Shown: positions 33,077-42,803, counted from the stretch's first letter. The stretch is 64,000 nt of DNA from Lachnospiraceae bacterium (GCA_024690885.1 JAILOI010000060.1:1-64000); one strand, 5' to 3'. Notes: generated from the sequence alone by a model not told the origin. A program made the numbers and translations.

Positions 33077-34501
33077 TTATGATTTCTTCGCTTCCAAGGA
33101 CTTCTCCCCCACCAGAAGCTCTGGTGGGTTTTGGTCCTCAGGAAGAAATACAAGGATGGAAACATAGGGACGTTCCGGAATAAAGCCTGCCAATTCGTCT
33201 CCGTGCTCATCTCGGAGCGAGATTGGTTTGCCTTCCCCCGGTACATTCCCTAAATCATATTGCCGGCAACCCATGTAACTGCCCACTGTGGGAGGTATGG
33301 CAGTTTCCGCGCTCGTGGTTGCCAGCAGGTATCCATCGTGAAATTCAATGGGCATATCCCGGTCCAAGGAATCATCCCCCTCATGGATGGGGGCTTCCAC
33401 ATAGACCTTGCCGCCATCCATATAGAAGGTTCCGTTGGAATCTAAGCCGTCCCCGAGGGAATTCACATATAACTCTCCTCCGGACATATGAATGTAGGGT
33501 TTCTCTCCCCCTTTACCGGAGGCATTGATTCCGTCATCCACCGCATGCAATCCCAATTTGCCGTCCCATATATTTACGAAGCGTGCTTCCACGCCTTCAC
33601 GACTTTCCGTAATATCGTAGGTTCCCCCACGCATAGCAAAAAAGTGTTCCGCATGCACGGCGTCATCTCCACAGGAAATTTGAAGGGTTCCTCCTTCCAT
33701 GTAGAAAAAGCCCTTGTGCGCATCCTTGTCATTGGAAATCTGAATGCCATCGTCACTGGCGTTGATGTGAAGAACTCCGTCTGCCATGCGGAAGGAATCC
33801 TTGGCAATGATGCCCATATCCCCTGCTTTGACAAACACCTGCCCACCGGTAATCGAGACATCCTTCCGACACTCGATTGCAGTTCCATATTTGGCATTCA
33901 CATCCAGCATGCCTGCTCCAAGAAATACCAGATCCACATCACTGTAAATCAGAGGTTGCGGTTTCGCGCCCTCGTTGGCAGCTCCACTATTGATATAGTT
34001 TTCGCTGCCTTCTTCCAACTGGAAGTACACACAGTCTCCGGAGATAATATCAATCAGGGGCTCTGTCCCGTATAGCGTGGCCCCGTCGAAAATCAAAGAT
34101 ACGCTTTCGTCCTTTGGCACCTGTACCGAAAGCTTGGCTGAGGTGCTCTTGCCCCTGAGCCGATATGCGCCACCGGCAGTAATCTCATAGGTTCCATCCA
34201 CCGTATCCAAATCCACGACTTCCGTTTCATCAGATTCCACAATGGTGGTATCCTCCAGAGCAAACATCTCTCCACCGTCCGGTTTCAGCCCTTGGTGCAG
34301 ATGCTCCTCATAGGTCGCAACGATGTTATCTTCCGTTCCAACGTCGGTAGCTTCGCCCGGCGCAGCTTCTGTTGTATTTCCAACAGGCTTGGAAGTTTCC
34401 CCGCATCCAAGTAAACTTCCCATCATGGATAAAAAAACCAACCCTACCAGGATGCGCTGTGTTGCGCACCCCGGCCGATTGGTCTTGTTTCTATAACTCA
34501 T
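33077..34501 (-). CDS. Carbohydrate-binding domain lipoprotein (Cthe_2159-like beta-helix)
   Basis: A 474-residue exported protein. The signal ends in lipobox SLLGC (Cys about 33). The rest is a chain of repeated short beta units with DDGI, GDGLDSNGTF, AVDDGINASG and CGDDAVHAEHF turns, typical of the calcium-rich right-handed beta-helix of Cthe_2159-type carbohydrate-binding proteins. It is the third gene of a VTC/DUF4956/carbohydrate-binding operon common in clostridia, whose biological role is not established. The start overlaps the DUF4956 stop; ATG 34510 is an alternative. No good terminator follows. Confidence 0.82.
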   Translation of the reverse strand: MSYRNKTNRPGCATQRILVGLVFLSMMGSLLGCGETSKPVGNTTEAAPGEATDVGTEDNIVATYEEHLHQGLKPDGGEMFALEDTTIVESDETEVVDLDTVDGTYEITAGGAYRLRGKSTSAKLSVQVPKDESVSLIFDGATLYGTEPLIDIISGDCVYFQLEEGSENYINSGAANEGAKPQPLIYSDVDLVFLGAGMLDVNAKYGTAIECRKDVSITGGQVFVKAGDMGIIAKDSFRMADGVLHINASDDGIQISNDKDAHKGFFYMEGGTLQISCGDDAVHAEHFFAMRGGTYDITESREGVEARFVNIWDGKLGLHAVDDGINASGKGGEKPYIHMSGGELYVNSLGDGLDSNGTFYMDGGKVYVEAPIHEGDDSLDRDMPIEFHDGYLLATTSAETAIPPTVGSYMGCRQYDLGNVPGEGKPISLRDEHGDELAGFIPERPYVSILVFLPEDQNPPELLVGEKSLEAKKS

Positions 34502-35171
34502 CTCCCACATCTCTCATTCTTGAAAGTGCAACTTCTAAATTTCCGTTACGCTCCCGAATCTTGTCCATAAATTCTTTGGTACTCTTCGATGCATCCAAAA
34601 CCACATCATACTCTAATTTGTACATAGTCCCCATATTGCAGGTCTTCACATGCATAAGCTCAAAGCTCTGTAAATACTGGTGAAAGATATCTTCGAACTT
34701 TCCTTCGTAGTCCAGATTCTCCGGAATCAAAATCCGAAGATTTCTGGATTCCTTCTGCTCCCCACCGAAATTGGTGAGGTAAATCACCAGCTGTACAATG
34801 GAAATCACCAGTGCAAATACCAGTGCCAACCATATATAACCCATACCGTTGGCCAGGCCAACTGCCATCGCCAGGAAGATTCCTGCAATTTCCTGTCCCT
34901 TGCCGGCGATGGAACGATAACGAACCAGGCTGAAGGCTCCGGCCACTGCCACACCGGCTCCGATGTTGCCGTTGACCAGCATAATCACGATTTGCACGAT
35001 GGACGGTAAAATCACCAGGCTGACAATAAAGCTTTGGGTGTGTTTCCGTTTGATCATGTAAATCCCTGCAATAATAAAGCCACATAATAAGGAGCACACT
35101 GTTGCCAACAGCATATTCTCCACTGTAATATTTCCCCCGTTAATAATTGATTGAATCACGTATTCAGGCAT
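34491..35171 (-). CDS. DUF4956 membrane protein
   Basis: A 226-residue protein with four predicted helices in the N-terminal 130 residues (near 15-38, 44-62, 66-86 and 100-130) and a soluble C-terminal domain of about 90 residues. Family function is unknown, but DUF4956 almost always pairs with VTC-domain polyphosphate polymerase-like proteins. Its start overlaps the VTC gene by 16 bases and its stop overlaps the next gene, so the three are coupled. Confidence 0.88.
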   Translation of the reverse strand: MPEYVIQSIINGGNITVENMLLATVCSLLCGFIIAGIYMIKRKHTQSFIVSLVILPSIVQIVIMLVNGNIGAGVAVAGAFSLVRYRSIAGKGQEIAGIFLAMAVGLANGMGYIWLALVFALVISIVQLVIYLTNFGGEQKESRNLRILIPENLDYEGKFEDIFHQYLQSFELMHVKTCNMGTMYKLEYDVVLDASKSTKEFMDKIRERNGNLEVALSRMRDVGDEL

Positions 35172-35974
35172 AACCCCTTCTCCCCTTTTCTGTTCTCAAC
35201 TTTTGCTTGTCCTGTTGCCATTCTACAAACGCGCATCCCCTTTACGTATTCCCTATAAGCACTTCCGTACTTAGAATAAGACGTTTGATAGATTTCTTCT
35301 TTGCTAAGGATTGCTGCCACTTCCTTCGGAATCGCTCCCCCGCATTTGATTTCCATTAAGCGATTTCCTTCCTCCAGAAGCTCTTCTCCATAACCTCCTT
35401 CTTGTAAATCCAGATGATCGCAGCGCCAGGTAATGTGGGTATCGAAGGTCACCCGAAAATCCGGGTCCTCCTTACCACGGAAGGCCAGTCGATCATAAGA
35501 AATTACCATCTTGGGTACCAGTGCATCATAGTAATCCGTAAAGCTGTCGATTTCACTCCCAATCTGTGCATCAACAAAGCTTTGGGTGGTTCGCTCCTCA
35601 TCGGCGTCTTCGAAATGTTTCCCCGTATCCAAATGTGCTTTGGCCATTCCGTAAGGCATTCCAATGCGGCGCTTGTAAACCACACCTTTGTACTTCTTTT
35701 TAATTTCGACAAAGCTGTTGGATTCACTGTCCGGTACCAGATACGTTCGAAGCCGTAACTTCTCCTTGTAGGTCGGCTTCTCTATGGACTCACGTATGAG
35801 TCGATAGTTTGGCGTATCGTAGTAAATGTTGTAGATTCTCGTGTCTCCGTATTCATCCGGTTCCACATAGTCTTCCAGCTGCTTCATCAGCCGGTCGTAT
35901 TGCTGTCTACTCAGCATATACTTGGTTTCGATTCTTGCGAAGTTTTCTTTGTAGGTTCCTTTTTTTTCCTCCAT
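35156..35974 (-). CDS. VTC-domain protein (polyphosphate polymerase-like)
   Basis: A 272-residue tunnel-fold protein of the VTC/CYTH group. It has ETKYMLSRQQYDRLMKQL (about 16), YYDTPNYRLIRES (about 51), KLRLRTY (about 70) and VEIKKKYKGVVYKRR (about 88), basic residues that line the polyphosphate tunnel in the family. Eukaryotic Vtc4 makes polyphosphate; the activity of bacterial relatives is less certain. The minus-strand leader has TTGCAT-18-TATAGT and a strong AAGGGGGG ribosome site. First gene of the three-gene unit. Confidence 0.88.
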   Translation of the reverse strand: MEEKKGTYKENFARIETKYMLSRQQYDRLMKQLEDYVEPDEYGDTRIYNIYYDTPNYRLIRESIEKPTYKEKLRLRTYLVPDSESNSFVEIKKKYKGVVYKRRIGMPYGMAKAHLDTGKHFEDADEERTTQSFVDAQIGSEIDSFTDYYDALVPKMVISYDRLAFRGKEDPDFRVTFDTHITWRCDHLDLQEGGYGEELLEEGNRLMEIKCGGAIPKEVAAILSKEEIYQTSYSKYGSAYREYVKGMRVCRMATGQAKVENRKGEKGLCLNT

Positions 35975-36105
35975 AAAGCCCCCCTTACTTCCCCCCTTTT
36001 CTAGTTTCTCTTAATAACTATAAATATCGTTAAAATACCTATGCAACCCGAATGTTACGAGCGTTTGGTTTTTGTTGCAAATCTCGAAATTGCTCCTAAA
36101 CTAAG

Positions 36106-36135
36106 AAAAGCGGAGGATTTCTCCTCCGCTTTTTT
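36106..36135 (-). terminator. Bidirectional terminator near the LytTR gene
   Basis: AAAAGCGGAGGA pairs with TCCTCCGCTTTT around a four-base loop, flanked by A and T runs on both sides. It serves the LytTR gene on the minus strand and insulates the VTC promoter. Confidence 0.88.
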
Positions 36136-36216
36136 CTCATTTCTGCATTCCGACGATATCCCGCCTACGTGCGAAATCTCCATATGCAAAACTCCGATGG
36201 TATGATATCGTTTCCA

Positions 36217-36915
36217 TCAGTACACTGCTTTCCGCCGACAGTATTCCAAAAACTTCTGCTTCAAAGGCAGATAGTATCGGTCGGAAATCTTTAGGCGCAC
36301 ATCTCCCACACGCACGTATTTCTTCTCGTGGCCGTTGCCTTCGATTTTGTCCACATAATTGAGATTTACCATACAACTGCGATGAATCCGGCAGAAGTCG
36401 TAGTCCTGCAGTAGCTCTGCCAATCCACTCAACGATCCCCGATGCAACAATTCCCGCTCATTCTCTAAAACCAGTTTTACATACACCCCGCTGGCCAGGA
36501 CATAGCGAATGTTCTTGCAGGAGACCCCCTCGATAAACACTTCCTCCTGCTGCAGACAGTCGATGGCTCTGCAGAGAAGTTTCGGCAACTGGGTCAAGAG
36601 ATTCTCCTTGTCCACAAATCCCATGACGTGCAAGCCGAAGGAATCAAACACATAATCCGTATGTCCGGACACAAAAATAATAATTACATTCAGCTTGTTC
36701 GCCTCCATGTAATCCTTGATCTGCAGTCCGTTCTCATCCCCCATCTCAATATCCAACAGTAGGATATCGATATTGCGCAGATGCTTCTTCAATTCGCTTC
36801 CGCTGGCAAATTCCAGCAGTTCGAAACAGCGGCCGTCTTTGTGGTTGAGTTTCTCACATTCCCTGCGTATTAAGTTGCGGTATCCTTCGTTATCATCACA
36901 GATTGCTACCTTCAT
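36217..36915 (-). CDS. LytTR-family response regulator (orphan)
   Basis: A 232-residue regulator. The receiver (about 1-120) has MKVAICDDNEG and phospho-Asp in DILLLDIEMGDENG (about 57). A LytTR DNA-binding domain (about 135-232) has CRIHRSCMVNLNYV and a KKYVRVGDVRLKIS segment. The start at 36915 has GGGGG 4 bases upstream. No histidine kinase is adjacent, so its partner, if any, is encoded elsewhere; LytTR regulators often control peptide or bacteriocin genes. About 80 bases of unassigned sequence separate its stop from the terminator. Confidence 0.9.
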   Translation of the reverse strand: MKVAICDDNEGYRNLIRRECEKLNHKDGRCFELLEFASGSELKKHLRNIDILLLDIEMGDENGLQIKDYMEANKLNVIIIFVSGHTDYVFDSFGLHVMGFVDKENLLTQLPKLLCRAIDCLQQEEVFIEGVSCKNIRYVLASGVYVKLVLENERELLHRGSLSGLAELLQDYDFCRIHRSCMVNLNYVDKIEGNGHEKKYVRVGDVRLKISDRYYLPLKQKFLEYCRRKAVY

Positions 36916-36977
36916 GCTACCCCCGTCTTCCCATCTAGTTTCCATTGAGCACTTACGTTAACACAAGAAAGTATAAC

Positions 36978-37022
36978 AAAAAATCCGATACCCCGCTACG
37001 AAAAAGAGGTTATCGGATTTTG
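36978..37022 (-). terminator. Terminator after phoR
   Basis: On the minus strand AAATCCGATAACC pairs with GGGTATCGGATTT, followed by a T run. It ends the nptA-phoP-phoR transcript. Confidence 0.85.
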
Positions 37023-37039
37023 TCAGTTTCCATAAATCT

Positions 37040-38359
37040 TTAAAAACGAACCGTCACGGTAGTCCCAACTCCCGGCGCACTGTCCAGAATCAGTTTTGCA
37101 TCATGAATCTCCACAATATGCTTTACGATGGCAAGTCCCAGACCGGTTCCGCCCGTGGCCTTCGAGCGGCTTTTGTCCACCCGGTAGAACCGCTCAAACA
37201 CCCGTTGCTGATCTGCCGCAGGTATTCCGATGCCGTTGTCACGAACCACCAGTACCGGGCGCTGTTCCACATACACCCGCAGTTGTACCTTGCCGCCTTC
37301 GTTGTTGTAACGAATGGCATTGGCCACCAGATTCTCGATTAATTCCTTCACCATATCCCGGTTGCCCCGCATGTTACAGGCGCTACCCTCCAGGGAGAGG
37401 GATACCTGGCGTTGCCCGGCAGCAAATTCCAATCCTTCCATACATTCCGATGCCAACGCATAGAGGTCGAACTCCTCGAAGGCCGGTTCTCTGGGGCTTC
37501 GGTCCAATTCCGATAATCGTAAAATGTCATTGACCAACGTCAACAACCGATCCGTGTTCTTACGAATTTCCTGACAAAAATGATCCTGCTGTTCCTGGGG
37601 AACTCCCTGTTCTAAAAGCTCTGCATATCCGGAAATTGCAGTAATCGGAGTTTTTAACTCATGGGAAACATTGGCCGTAAAATCCTGTCTGGCCTTGGCC
37701 GCCGATAGAATATCCGCATGCTGCGTCTTGATGATTTGGGAGAAGGGTTCCAACTCCTTATAGGGCGCATCATAATCCATGTCATCCAAATTTCTTGCCA
37801 TGGTCTCGATGGGGCGCAATAATTGCTTGGTCAAAAGATGAGACAAAGCCACACACAGCGCCACAATACAGAGAATAATCAGCGCTGTAATGGGAAAGGC
37901 GGATAGGAACACCGACCAAATACTCCTGGCATTATTGGCCACACGCAGGATGGTTCCGTTATCCAGAAGCAAGGCATAATAGAACGTATTCTCATTCATG
38001 GTATCGGAGCGGCGCACAATCTCACCGTATCCATGGGCCAAGGCTTCTTGAATTTCCGGTCGGTCCAAATGATTGGTCAGCCGATCGGACGTCACATCGT
38101 TGTCATAGAGTACCGTGCCATCTGCTGCAATCCAAGTCACACGCAATTCTTCCATATCCGTGGAGAGATGAATGAGTGATATATCCCCATGAACGGACTC
38201 GAAGTACTCCGTATCCCGTAGCAGCTTCGCACAGATTGCCAAATCATGGCGCACCTGTCGTTGATACAGGCTATAATATACCATTGTAATTCCGAGGACG
38301 GTGGCAACCACTGCCAACACGGTAATCCCCACCAGCCGTATATTAATCTGCTTTTTCAT
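37040..38359 (-). CDS. phoR: PhoR-type sensor histidine kinase
   Basis: A 439-residue membrane kinase: TM1 about 9-30, an extracytoplasmic sensor of roughly 115 residues, TM2 about 152-175, HAMP-like linker, HisKA with NVSHELKTPITAISGYAELL (His about 230) and an ATPase domain with NAIRYNNEGG, DNGIGI and GTGLGLAIVKHIV. It overlaps phoP as ATGA. Its place downstream of a Na/Pi transporter and a Pho-box-like promoter supports phosphate sensing, though general PhoR-like kinases have other roles. Confidence 0.85.
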   Translation of the reverse strand: MKKQINIRLVGITVLAVVATVLGITMVYYSLYQRQVRHDLAICAKLLRDTEYFESVHGDISLIHLSTDMEELRVTWIAADGTVLYDNDVTSDRLTNHLDRPEIQEALAHGYGEIVRRSDTMNENTFYYALLLDNGTILRVANNARSIWSVFLSAFPITALIILCIVALCVALSHLLTKQLLRPIETMARNLDDMDYDAPYKELEPFSQIIKTQHADILSAAKARQDFTANVSHELKTPITAISGYAELLEQGVPQEQQDHFCQEIRKNTDRLLTLVNDILRLSELDRSPREPAFEEFDLYALASECMEGLEFAAGQRQVSLSLEGSACNMRGNRDMVKELIENLVANAIRYNNEGGKVQLRVYVEQRPVLVVRDNGIGIPAADQQRVFERFYRVDKSRSKATGGTGLGLAIVKHIVEIHDAKLILDSAPGVGTTVTVRF

Positions 38360-39024
38360 TCCACCACATATCCTACGTTGCGCACGGTGCGAATACGATT
38401 CCCGTAAGCACCTAATTTCTGTCGTAAGTTCTTCACATGCATATCCAAGGTACGAGACTCCCCTTCATAAGTGATGCCCCAAACCTCATTTAAAATCTGG
38501 TCCCGGCTTAATACCACGCCTCGGTTTACCAGCAACAAACTAAGCAATTCATACTCCTTGAAGGTCAGCTCCACATGCCGGCCCTCCACCAAAACCTCAT
38601 GCTTCTCATGATTAACATGCAGACCATCCAGTACCAGCTCCTTGGAACGGGGCGGCATGCTGCGACGCAACAGGGCCTTGACCCGGGAGATTAACTCCAT
38701 CACGGAAAACGGCTTCTTGATATAATCATCTGCACCATTCTCAATGCCCTTGACCAAATCCAGCTCCGTATCCTTGGCCGTCACCATAATAATTGGCAGT
38801 CTCATAAAGTCCGGACGTTTTCGGAGGGAGCGTACAATTTCATTGCCATCCTCATCCGGAAGCATCACATCCACCAGACAGAGATTCGGGATTCTCTCCT
38901 CTAAGGCTTGATAGAAATCCCTGGCGCAGCCAAAGCCTTGGACCTGATGGCCTGCATTCTGCAGGGCAAAGGTTTCGATTTCTCGTATATTTTCATCATC
39001 TTCAATAATATAAATCAGTGCCAT
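38356..39024 (-). CDS. phoP: PhoP/PhoB-type response regulator
   Basis: A 222-residue OmpR-family regulator with an intact receiver (EDDENIRE, phospho-Asp in CLVDVMLPDEDG about 52, Thr in MVTAKD, Lys in IKKPFS) and a winged helix with LTFKEYELLSLLL and the recognition-helix stretch SRTLDMHVKNLRQKLG. It lies between nptA and phoR and probably binds the TTTACA repeats upstream of nptA. Confidence 0.88.
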   Translation of the reverse strand: MALIYIIEDDENIREIETFALQNAGHQVQGFGCARDFYQALEERIPNLCLVDVMLPDEDGNEIVRSLRKRPDFMRLPIIMVTAKDTELDLVKGIENGADDYIKKPFSVMELISRVKALLRRSMPPRSKELVLDGLHVNHEKHEVLVEGRHVELTFKEYELLSLLLVNRGVVLSRDQILNEVWGITYEGESRTLDMHVKNLRQKLGAYGNRIRTVRNVGYVVE

Positions 39025-39032
39025 ACTACGTC

Positions 39033-40859
39033 CTATTTTTTCTTGTCTTTCTTCGGTTCCTTCTCCATTTTATCACTGGTTTTCTTCAAGGAATATTGCT
39101 TTTTTAACGCCTGATATTCTGCGTCAAAGGCCGTCCGTTGCTCCTCTGTCATCTCTTCCAGATAATCATGGGTATCACTTGCCTTGCCGGAAAACATCAT
39201 CAGTTCCATTGCGATGTTGGAACAATGATCGGAAACCCGTTCTAAATTCAACAATAAGTCTTCCAGAATCAATCCCATTTCGATGGAGCATTCCCCCTTT
39301 TGCAGACGCTTCACATGACGGTTCTTAATCTTCTTGGTTAAGCGATCAATCACTTCCTCCAAGGGTTCCACATGCACCGCATCCTCTGCGTTCTCATTCA
39401 GATAATCTGCCGTGGTTTTCGTCACAATGTCATCAACTGCCCGACAGAGCACTTCCATCTCCCGCTTGGCTTCTTTCGAAAACTTCAGCTTTTTGTTCTT
39501 CATCTCTTCCGCCGATTCCACCAGGTTCTTGGCGTGGTCGGAGATACGTTCAAAATTGCTGATACTATGCAGCATGCCGGTGACAGCACGGCTGTCCGCA
39601 CCGGATAAACTCTTGGTGGAAAGCTTCACCAAATACGACCCCAGTACATCCTCATAAGAATCTATCTCGGTTTCCAGCGCTCGTACCTGCTCTGCCCCCA
39701 CTGCATCATAGGATAATAAAACCCCGGTGGAAATTCGTAGGGCTTCCTTGGACTTTTCTGCCAGCTCCATCATATAACGACGGCAGATCTCCACTGCAAA
39801 CGACGGCTTTGCCAAAAAGCGTTCATCAATCACCAACCGTGGCTTCGGAACAGAAACTTCCAATGCTTCCTGAGGAGTACGTTCATCCGGAATGGTCCAC
39901 TCTGCCAAACGTACCAATTGATTTGCCAGCGGATAAAGCAGGATGGTTGCCCCAATATTAAAGGCACTGTGAATCAACGCAATTCCTGCTGCGTTGGCTG
40001 CCATATGAAGGAATGCAAAATCAATCCAAATATGCAATCCATAGAAAACCACCATAAACACAATGGTTCCAATCAGATTGAAATATAGATGAATCATGGC
40101 TGCCCGCCTGGCATTCTTCGATGCTCCCACCGAGGAGAGAATGGATGTCACACAAGTTCCGATATTCTGTCCCATAATGATGGGAAGTGCTACCCCATAA
40201 GGGACGGCACCGGTGGCACATAGCGCCTGCAGAATACCGACAGAAGCGGAGGAGCTTTGGATAATCGCAGTCAAAATCGCTCCCATTAACATGCCCAAAA
40301 ACGGATTGGAGAAGGTGGTCATCAAACTTGTGAAGGCCGCATTCTCTGCCAAACCGGAGACCGAATCACTCATGGTTTCCATACCAAACATCAATACCGC
40401 AAAGCCTAACAGAATTCCTCCGATGTCCTTGCGACGATCCTCGCCCTTGCCGCTCATCAACAGGATGATGCCCACTGCTGCAAGAATTGGAGAGAAGGAA
40501 GACGGTTTTAATAACTGTACCCAGATACTACTGCCATCAATACTGGTAAGGGATAACAGCCAGGACGTTACCGTGGTTCCCACATTGGCACCCATGATAA
40601 TGCCCACTGCCTGGGACAATTTCATAATTCCGGAATTGACAAAACCTACCACCATAACGGTTGTGGCCGACGAAGACTGGATCACCGCGGTTACGCCCGC
40701 GCCCAAAAGAACTGCAAAGATGCGCTTGGAGGTTAACTTCTCCAATACGCCCTCTAATTTACCACCTGCCATCTTGGATAAGCCGTTGCCCATGGTATGC
40801 ATTCCATACAGAAACAACGCCAATCCACCAATCATGTTTAATACTTGAAATATATCCAT
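39033..40859 (-). CDS. Na/phosphate cotransporter with PhoU-like C-terminal domain (NptA family)
   Basis: A 608-residue transporter. Two inverted repeats each carry the QSSSA signature (AVIQSSSATTVMVVGF about 60, AIIQSSSASVGILQAL about 200) within about eight helices spanning 1-320. The C-terminal 240 residues form PhoU-like helical bundles (about 350-590) with a Lys-rich end. It moves phosphate into the cell with sodium. First gene of the operon with phoP and phoR. Confidence 0.93.
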   Translation of the reverse strand: MDIFQVLNMIGGLALFLYGMHTMGNGLSKMAGGKLEGVLEKLTSKRIFAVLLGAGVTAVIQSSSATTVMVVGFVNSGIMKLSQAVGIIMGANVGTTVTSWLLSLTSIDGSSIWVQLLKPSSFSPILAAVGIILLMSGKGEDRRKDIGGILLGFAVLMFGMETMSDSVSGLAENAAFTSLMTTFSNPFLGMLMGAILTAIIQSSSASVGILQALCATGAVPYGVALPIIMGQNIGTCVTSILSSVGASKNARRAAMIHLYFNLIGTIVFMVVFYGLHIWIDFAFLHMAANAAGIALIHSAFNIGATILLYPLANQLVRLAEWTIPDERTPQEALEVSVPKPRLVIDERFLAKPSFAVEICRRYMMELAEKSKEALRISTGVLLSYDAVGAEQVRALETEIDSYEDVLGSYLVKLSTKSLSGADSRAVTGMLHSISNFERISDHAKNLVESAEEMKNKKLKFSKEAKREMEVLCRAVDDIVTKTTADYLNENAEDAVHVEPLEEVIDRLTKKIKNRHVKRLQKGECSIEMGLILEDLLLNLERVSDHCSNIAMELMMFSGKASDTHDYLEEMTEEQRTAFDAEYQALKKQYSLKKTSDKMEKEPKKDKKK

Positions 40860-40910
40860 GTTCTACCTCGTTTTTTCTTCTATGCTCTCATGTTGATGAT
40901 ACGCACCTCA

Positions 40911-40950
40911 GGTAAAAACTATGTAGATGGCGATGTAAATTTTATGTAAA
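40911..40950 (-). promoter_or_regulatory. Pho-box array upstream of nptA-phoP-phoR
   Basis: On the minus strand TTTACA (40945-40950), TTTACA (40934-40939), TCTACA (40922-40927) and TTTACC (40911-40916) recur at 11-, 12- and 11-base periods, like the direct repeats bound by Gram-positive PhoP. Confidence 0.75.
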
Positions 40951-40956
40951 TTTTTT

Positions 40957-40986
40957 AAAAAAAGACCTGCCCCTTCGGGACAGGTC
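40957..40986 (-). terminator. Terminator after the ABC-F gene
   Basis: On the minus strand GACCTGTCCC pairs with GGGCAGGTC around GAAG, followed by seven T. It sits directly upstream of the Pho boxes. Confidence 0.92.
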
Positions 40987-40997
40987 GTCTGTTGTTT

Positions 40998-42794
40998 TTA
41001 TTTCTTTGCGAACTGCTCCACCATATCCTGCAGTTCGATATAACGCTCCATCTTGGCTTCGATGGTAGCGTCCACTTCTTCCTTCTCCTTGCTAAGTTCC
41101 ATCAACTTCGGGAAGTCCGTTGCCGCTGCAACAATCGCTTCCTCCAATGCGGTGCTTCGCTCCTCTAAGGCTTCGATTTCCCCCTCGATGGTATCGTATT
41201 CTTTCTGTTCATTGAAGGACAGCTTGGTTTTCTCCCGAGGTGCCCGATATTTCTCCTTGGCTGTCTTGGTCTCCGTCTTCGTGGACTGCGGTTTCTCGAC
41301 TTCTTCCAAGGACTTCTTATGCATCAGATAATCGGAATATCCGCCCTCACTTTGGAACAATTTTCCCTCACCCTCGAAGGAGAAAATCCGTGTCACCACC
41401 CGGTCTAGGAAGTAGCGATCATGGCTGACGGTAATGATGATGCCCGGGAAACCGTCCAGATAATCCTCTAGAATGCGCAGGGTTTGAATATCCAAGTCAT
41501 TGGTAGGCTCATCTAGGATAATCACATTAGGGGCATCCATCAGCACCCGTAACAGATACAGTCTACGCTTCTCTCCACCGGACAGCTTGCCGATGGGAGC
41601 ATATTGCATCTCCGGGGTAAACAGAAAGCGCTCACACATAGCGGAGGCGGAAATACTGCCGTCCTTGGTTTGGATGTATTCCGCCGTATCCTTGATATAG
41701 TCCAACACGCGGCGGGATTCATCCAGTGCTTCGTTCTCCTGCCCAAAATATCCAATCTTGATGGTCTGTCCGATTTCCACCGAACCGCAATCCGGAGTTA
41801 CCAATCCGACGATACACTTCATGAGCGTGGACTTTCCACATCCGTTGGGTCCGATGATTCCGATGCGATCCAACTTATTGAAGGTATAAGTAAAATCAGA
41901 AAACAATACTCTGCCTTCATAGGATTTAGATAAACCTTCGAGAATGATGGTCTTATTGCCCATCCGGGTTGGAATGGAACTAAGTTCCATGGCACGCTCT
42001 TCTTCCGGTTTCTCTCGATCTCGAAGTGCTTCAAAGCGCTGAATGTGAGCCTTCTGCTTGGTGGAACGGGCTCTGGCACCGCGCAGCATCCATGCTAAAT
42101 CCTTCTTGTAGAGGGTGGCTGCCTTCCGCTCTGCTGCCTGGGCATAATCCAGGCGCTGTTGCTTCAACTCCAGAAATCCGGAATAATTGGCCTCATAACG
42201 ATAGGTGGCCCCCTTGTCAATTTCCAAAATCTGGTTGGTCACCTCATCCAGGAAGTAGCGGTCATGGGTAACCATCAGAATTGCCCCGCGAAAATGCTGT
42301 AAGAAATCCTCCAGGTATTCAATCATCTCCGCATCCAGGTGGTTGGTGGGCTCATCTAAAATCAACAAATCACATGGGGTCATCAGTGCGGCTACCAGAG
42401 CCGCCCGCTTTCTCTGCCCACCGGATAGAATCTGGGGATTGCATTCCGGATTGTCAATTCCAAACTTGCCTAGATTTGCCTTGATTTCTCCCATCTTGTC
42501 CCAGTGATCCCCACCGGCATAAATCCGGTCTGTGATGTTTTGCAGCAAGGTCTTGCTCTCATCAAACACCGGATTCTGGGGAAGATACGAAATCCGAAGG
42601 CCGTTGGCGGTTACCACCTGGCCCCGATCCGGTGTCTCCACCCCTGCAATAATAGATAGGAGGGTCGACTTTCCGGTGCCGTTGGTTCCTACCACGCCGA
42701 TTTTGTCCCCGTCATCAATGCCCACGGTAACATCCGTAAGCACCGGTTTGGACATATAGGTTTTCGATACGTTCTCTACGTTTAAGATATTCAT
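40998..42794 (-). CDS. ABC-F family ATPase (Uup-like)
   Basis: A 598-residue soluble protein with two ATPase domains and no membrane segments, so a ribosome-associated ABC-F factor. Domain 1 has GTNGTGKST (about 37) and LSGGQRKRAAL; domain 2 has GPNGCGKST and LSGGEKRRLYLL. Both Walker B motifs end DEPTN followed by HLD or DLD. The C-terminal coiled coil (about 510-598) is typical of Uup. The ATG at 42794 has only a weak ribosome site. The frame stays open 40 codons upstream through two hairpins, but that region reads as structured leader. Housekeeping translation factor more likely than resistance. Confidence 0.88.
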   Translation of the reverse strand: MNILNVENVSKTYMSKPVLTDVTVGIDDGDKIGVVGTNGTGKSTLLSIIAGVETPDRGQVVTANGLRISYLPQNPVFDESKTLLQNITDRIYAGGDHWDKMGEIKANLGKFGIDNPECNPQILSGGQRKRAALVAALMTPCDLLILDEPTNHLDAEMIEYLEDFLQHFRGAILMVTHDRYFLDEVTNQILEIDKGATYRYEANYSGFLELKQQRLDYAQAAERKAATLYKKDLAWMLRGARARSTKQKAHIQRFEALRDREKPEEERAMELSSIPTRMGNKTIILEGLSKSYEGRVLFSDFTYTFNKLDRIGIIGPNGCGKSTLMKCIVGLVTPDCGSVEIGQTIKIGYFGQENEALDESRRVLDYIKDTAEYIQTKDGSISASAMCERFLFTPEMQYAPIGKLSGGEKRRLYLLRVLMDAPNVIILDEPTNDLDIQTLRILEDYLDGFPGIIITVSHDRYFLDRVVTRIFSFEGEGKLFQSEGGYSDYLMHKKSLEEVEKPQSTKTETKTAKEKYRAPREKTKLSFNEQKEYDTIEGEIEALEERSTALEEAIVAAATDFPKLMELSKEKEEVDATIEAKMERYIELQDMVEQFAKK

Positions 42795-42803
42795 ATAATA
42801 AAC

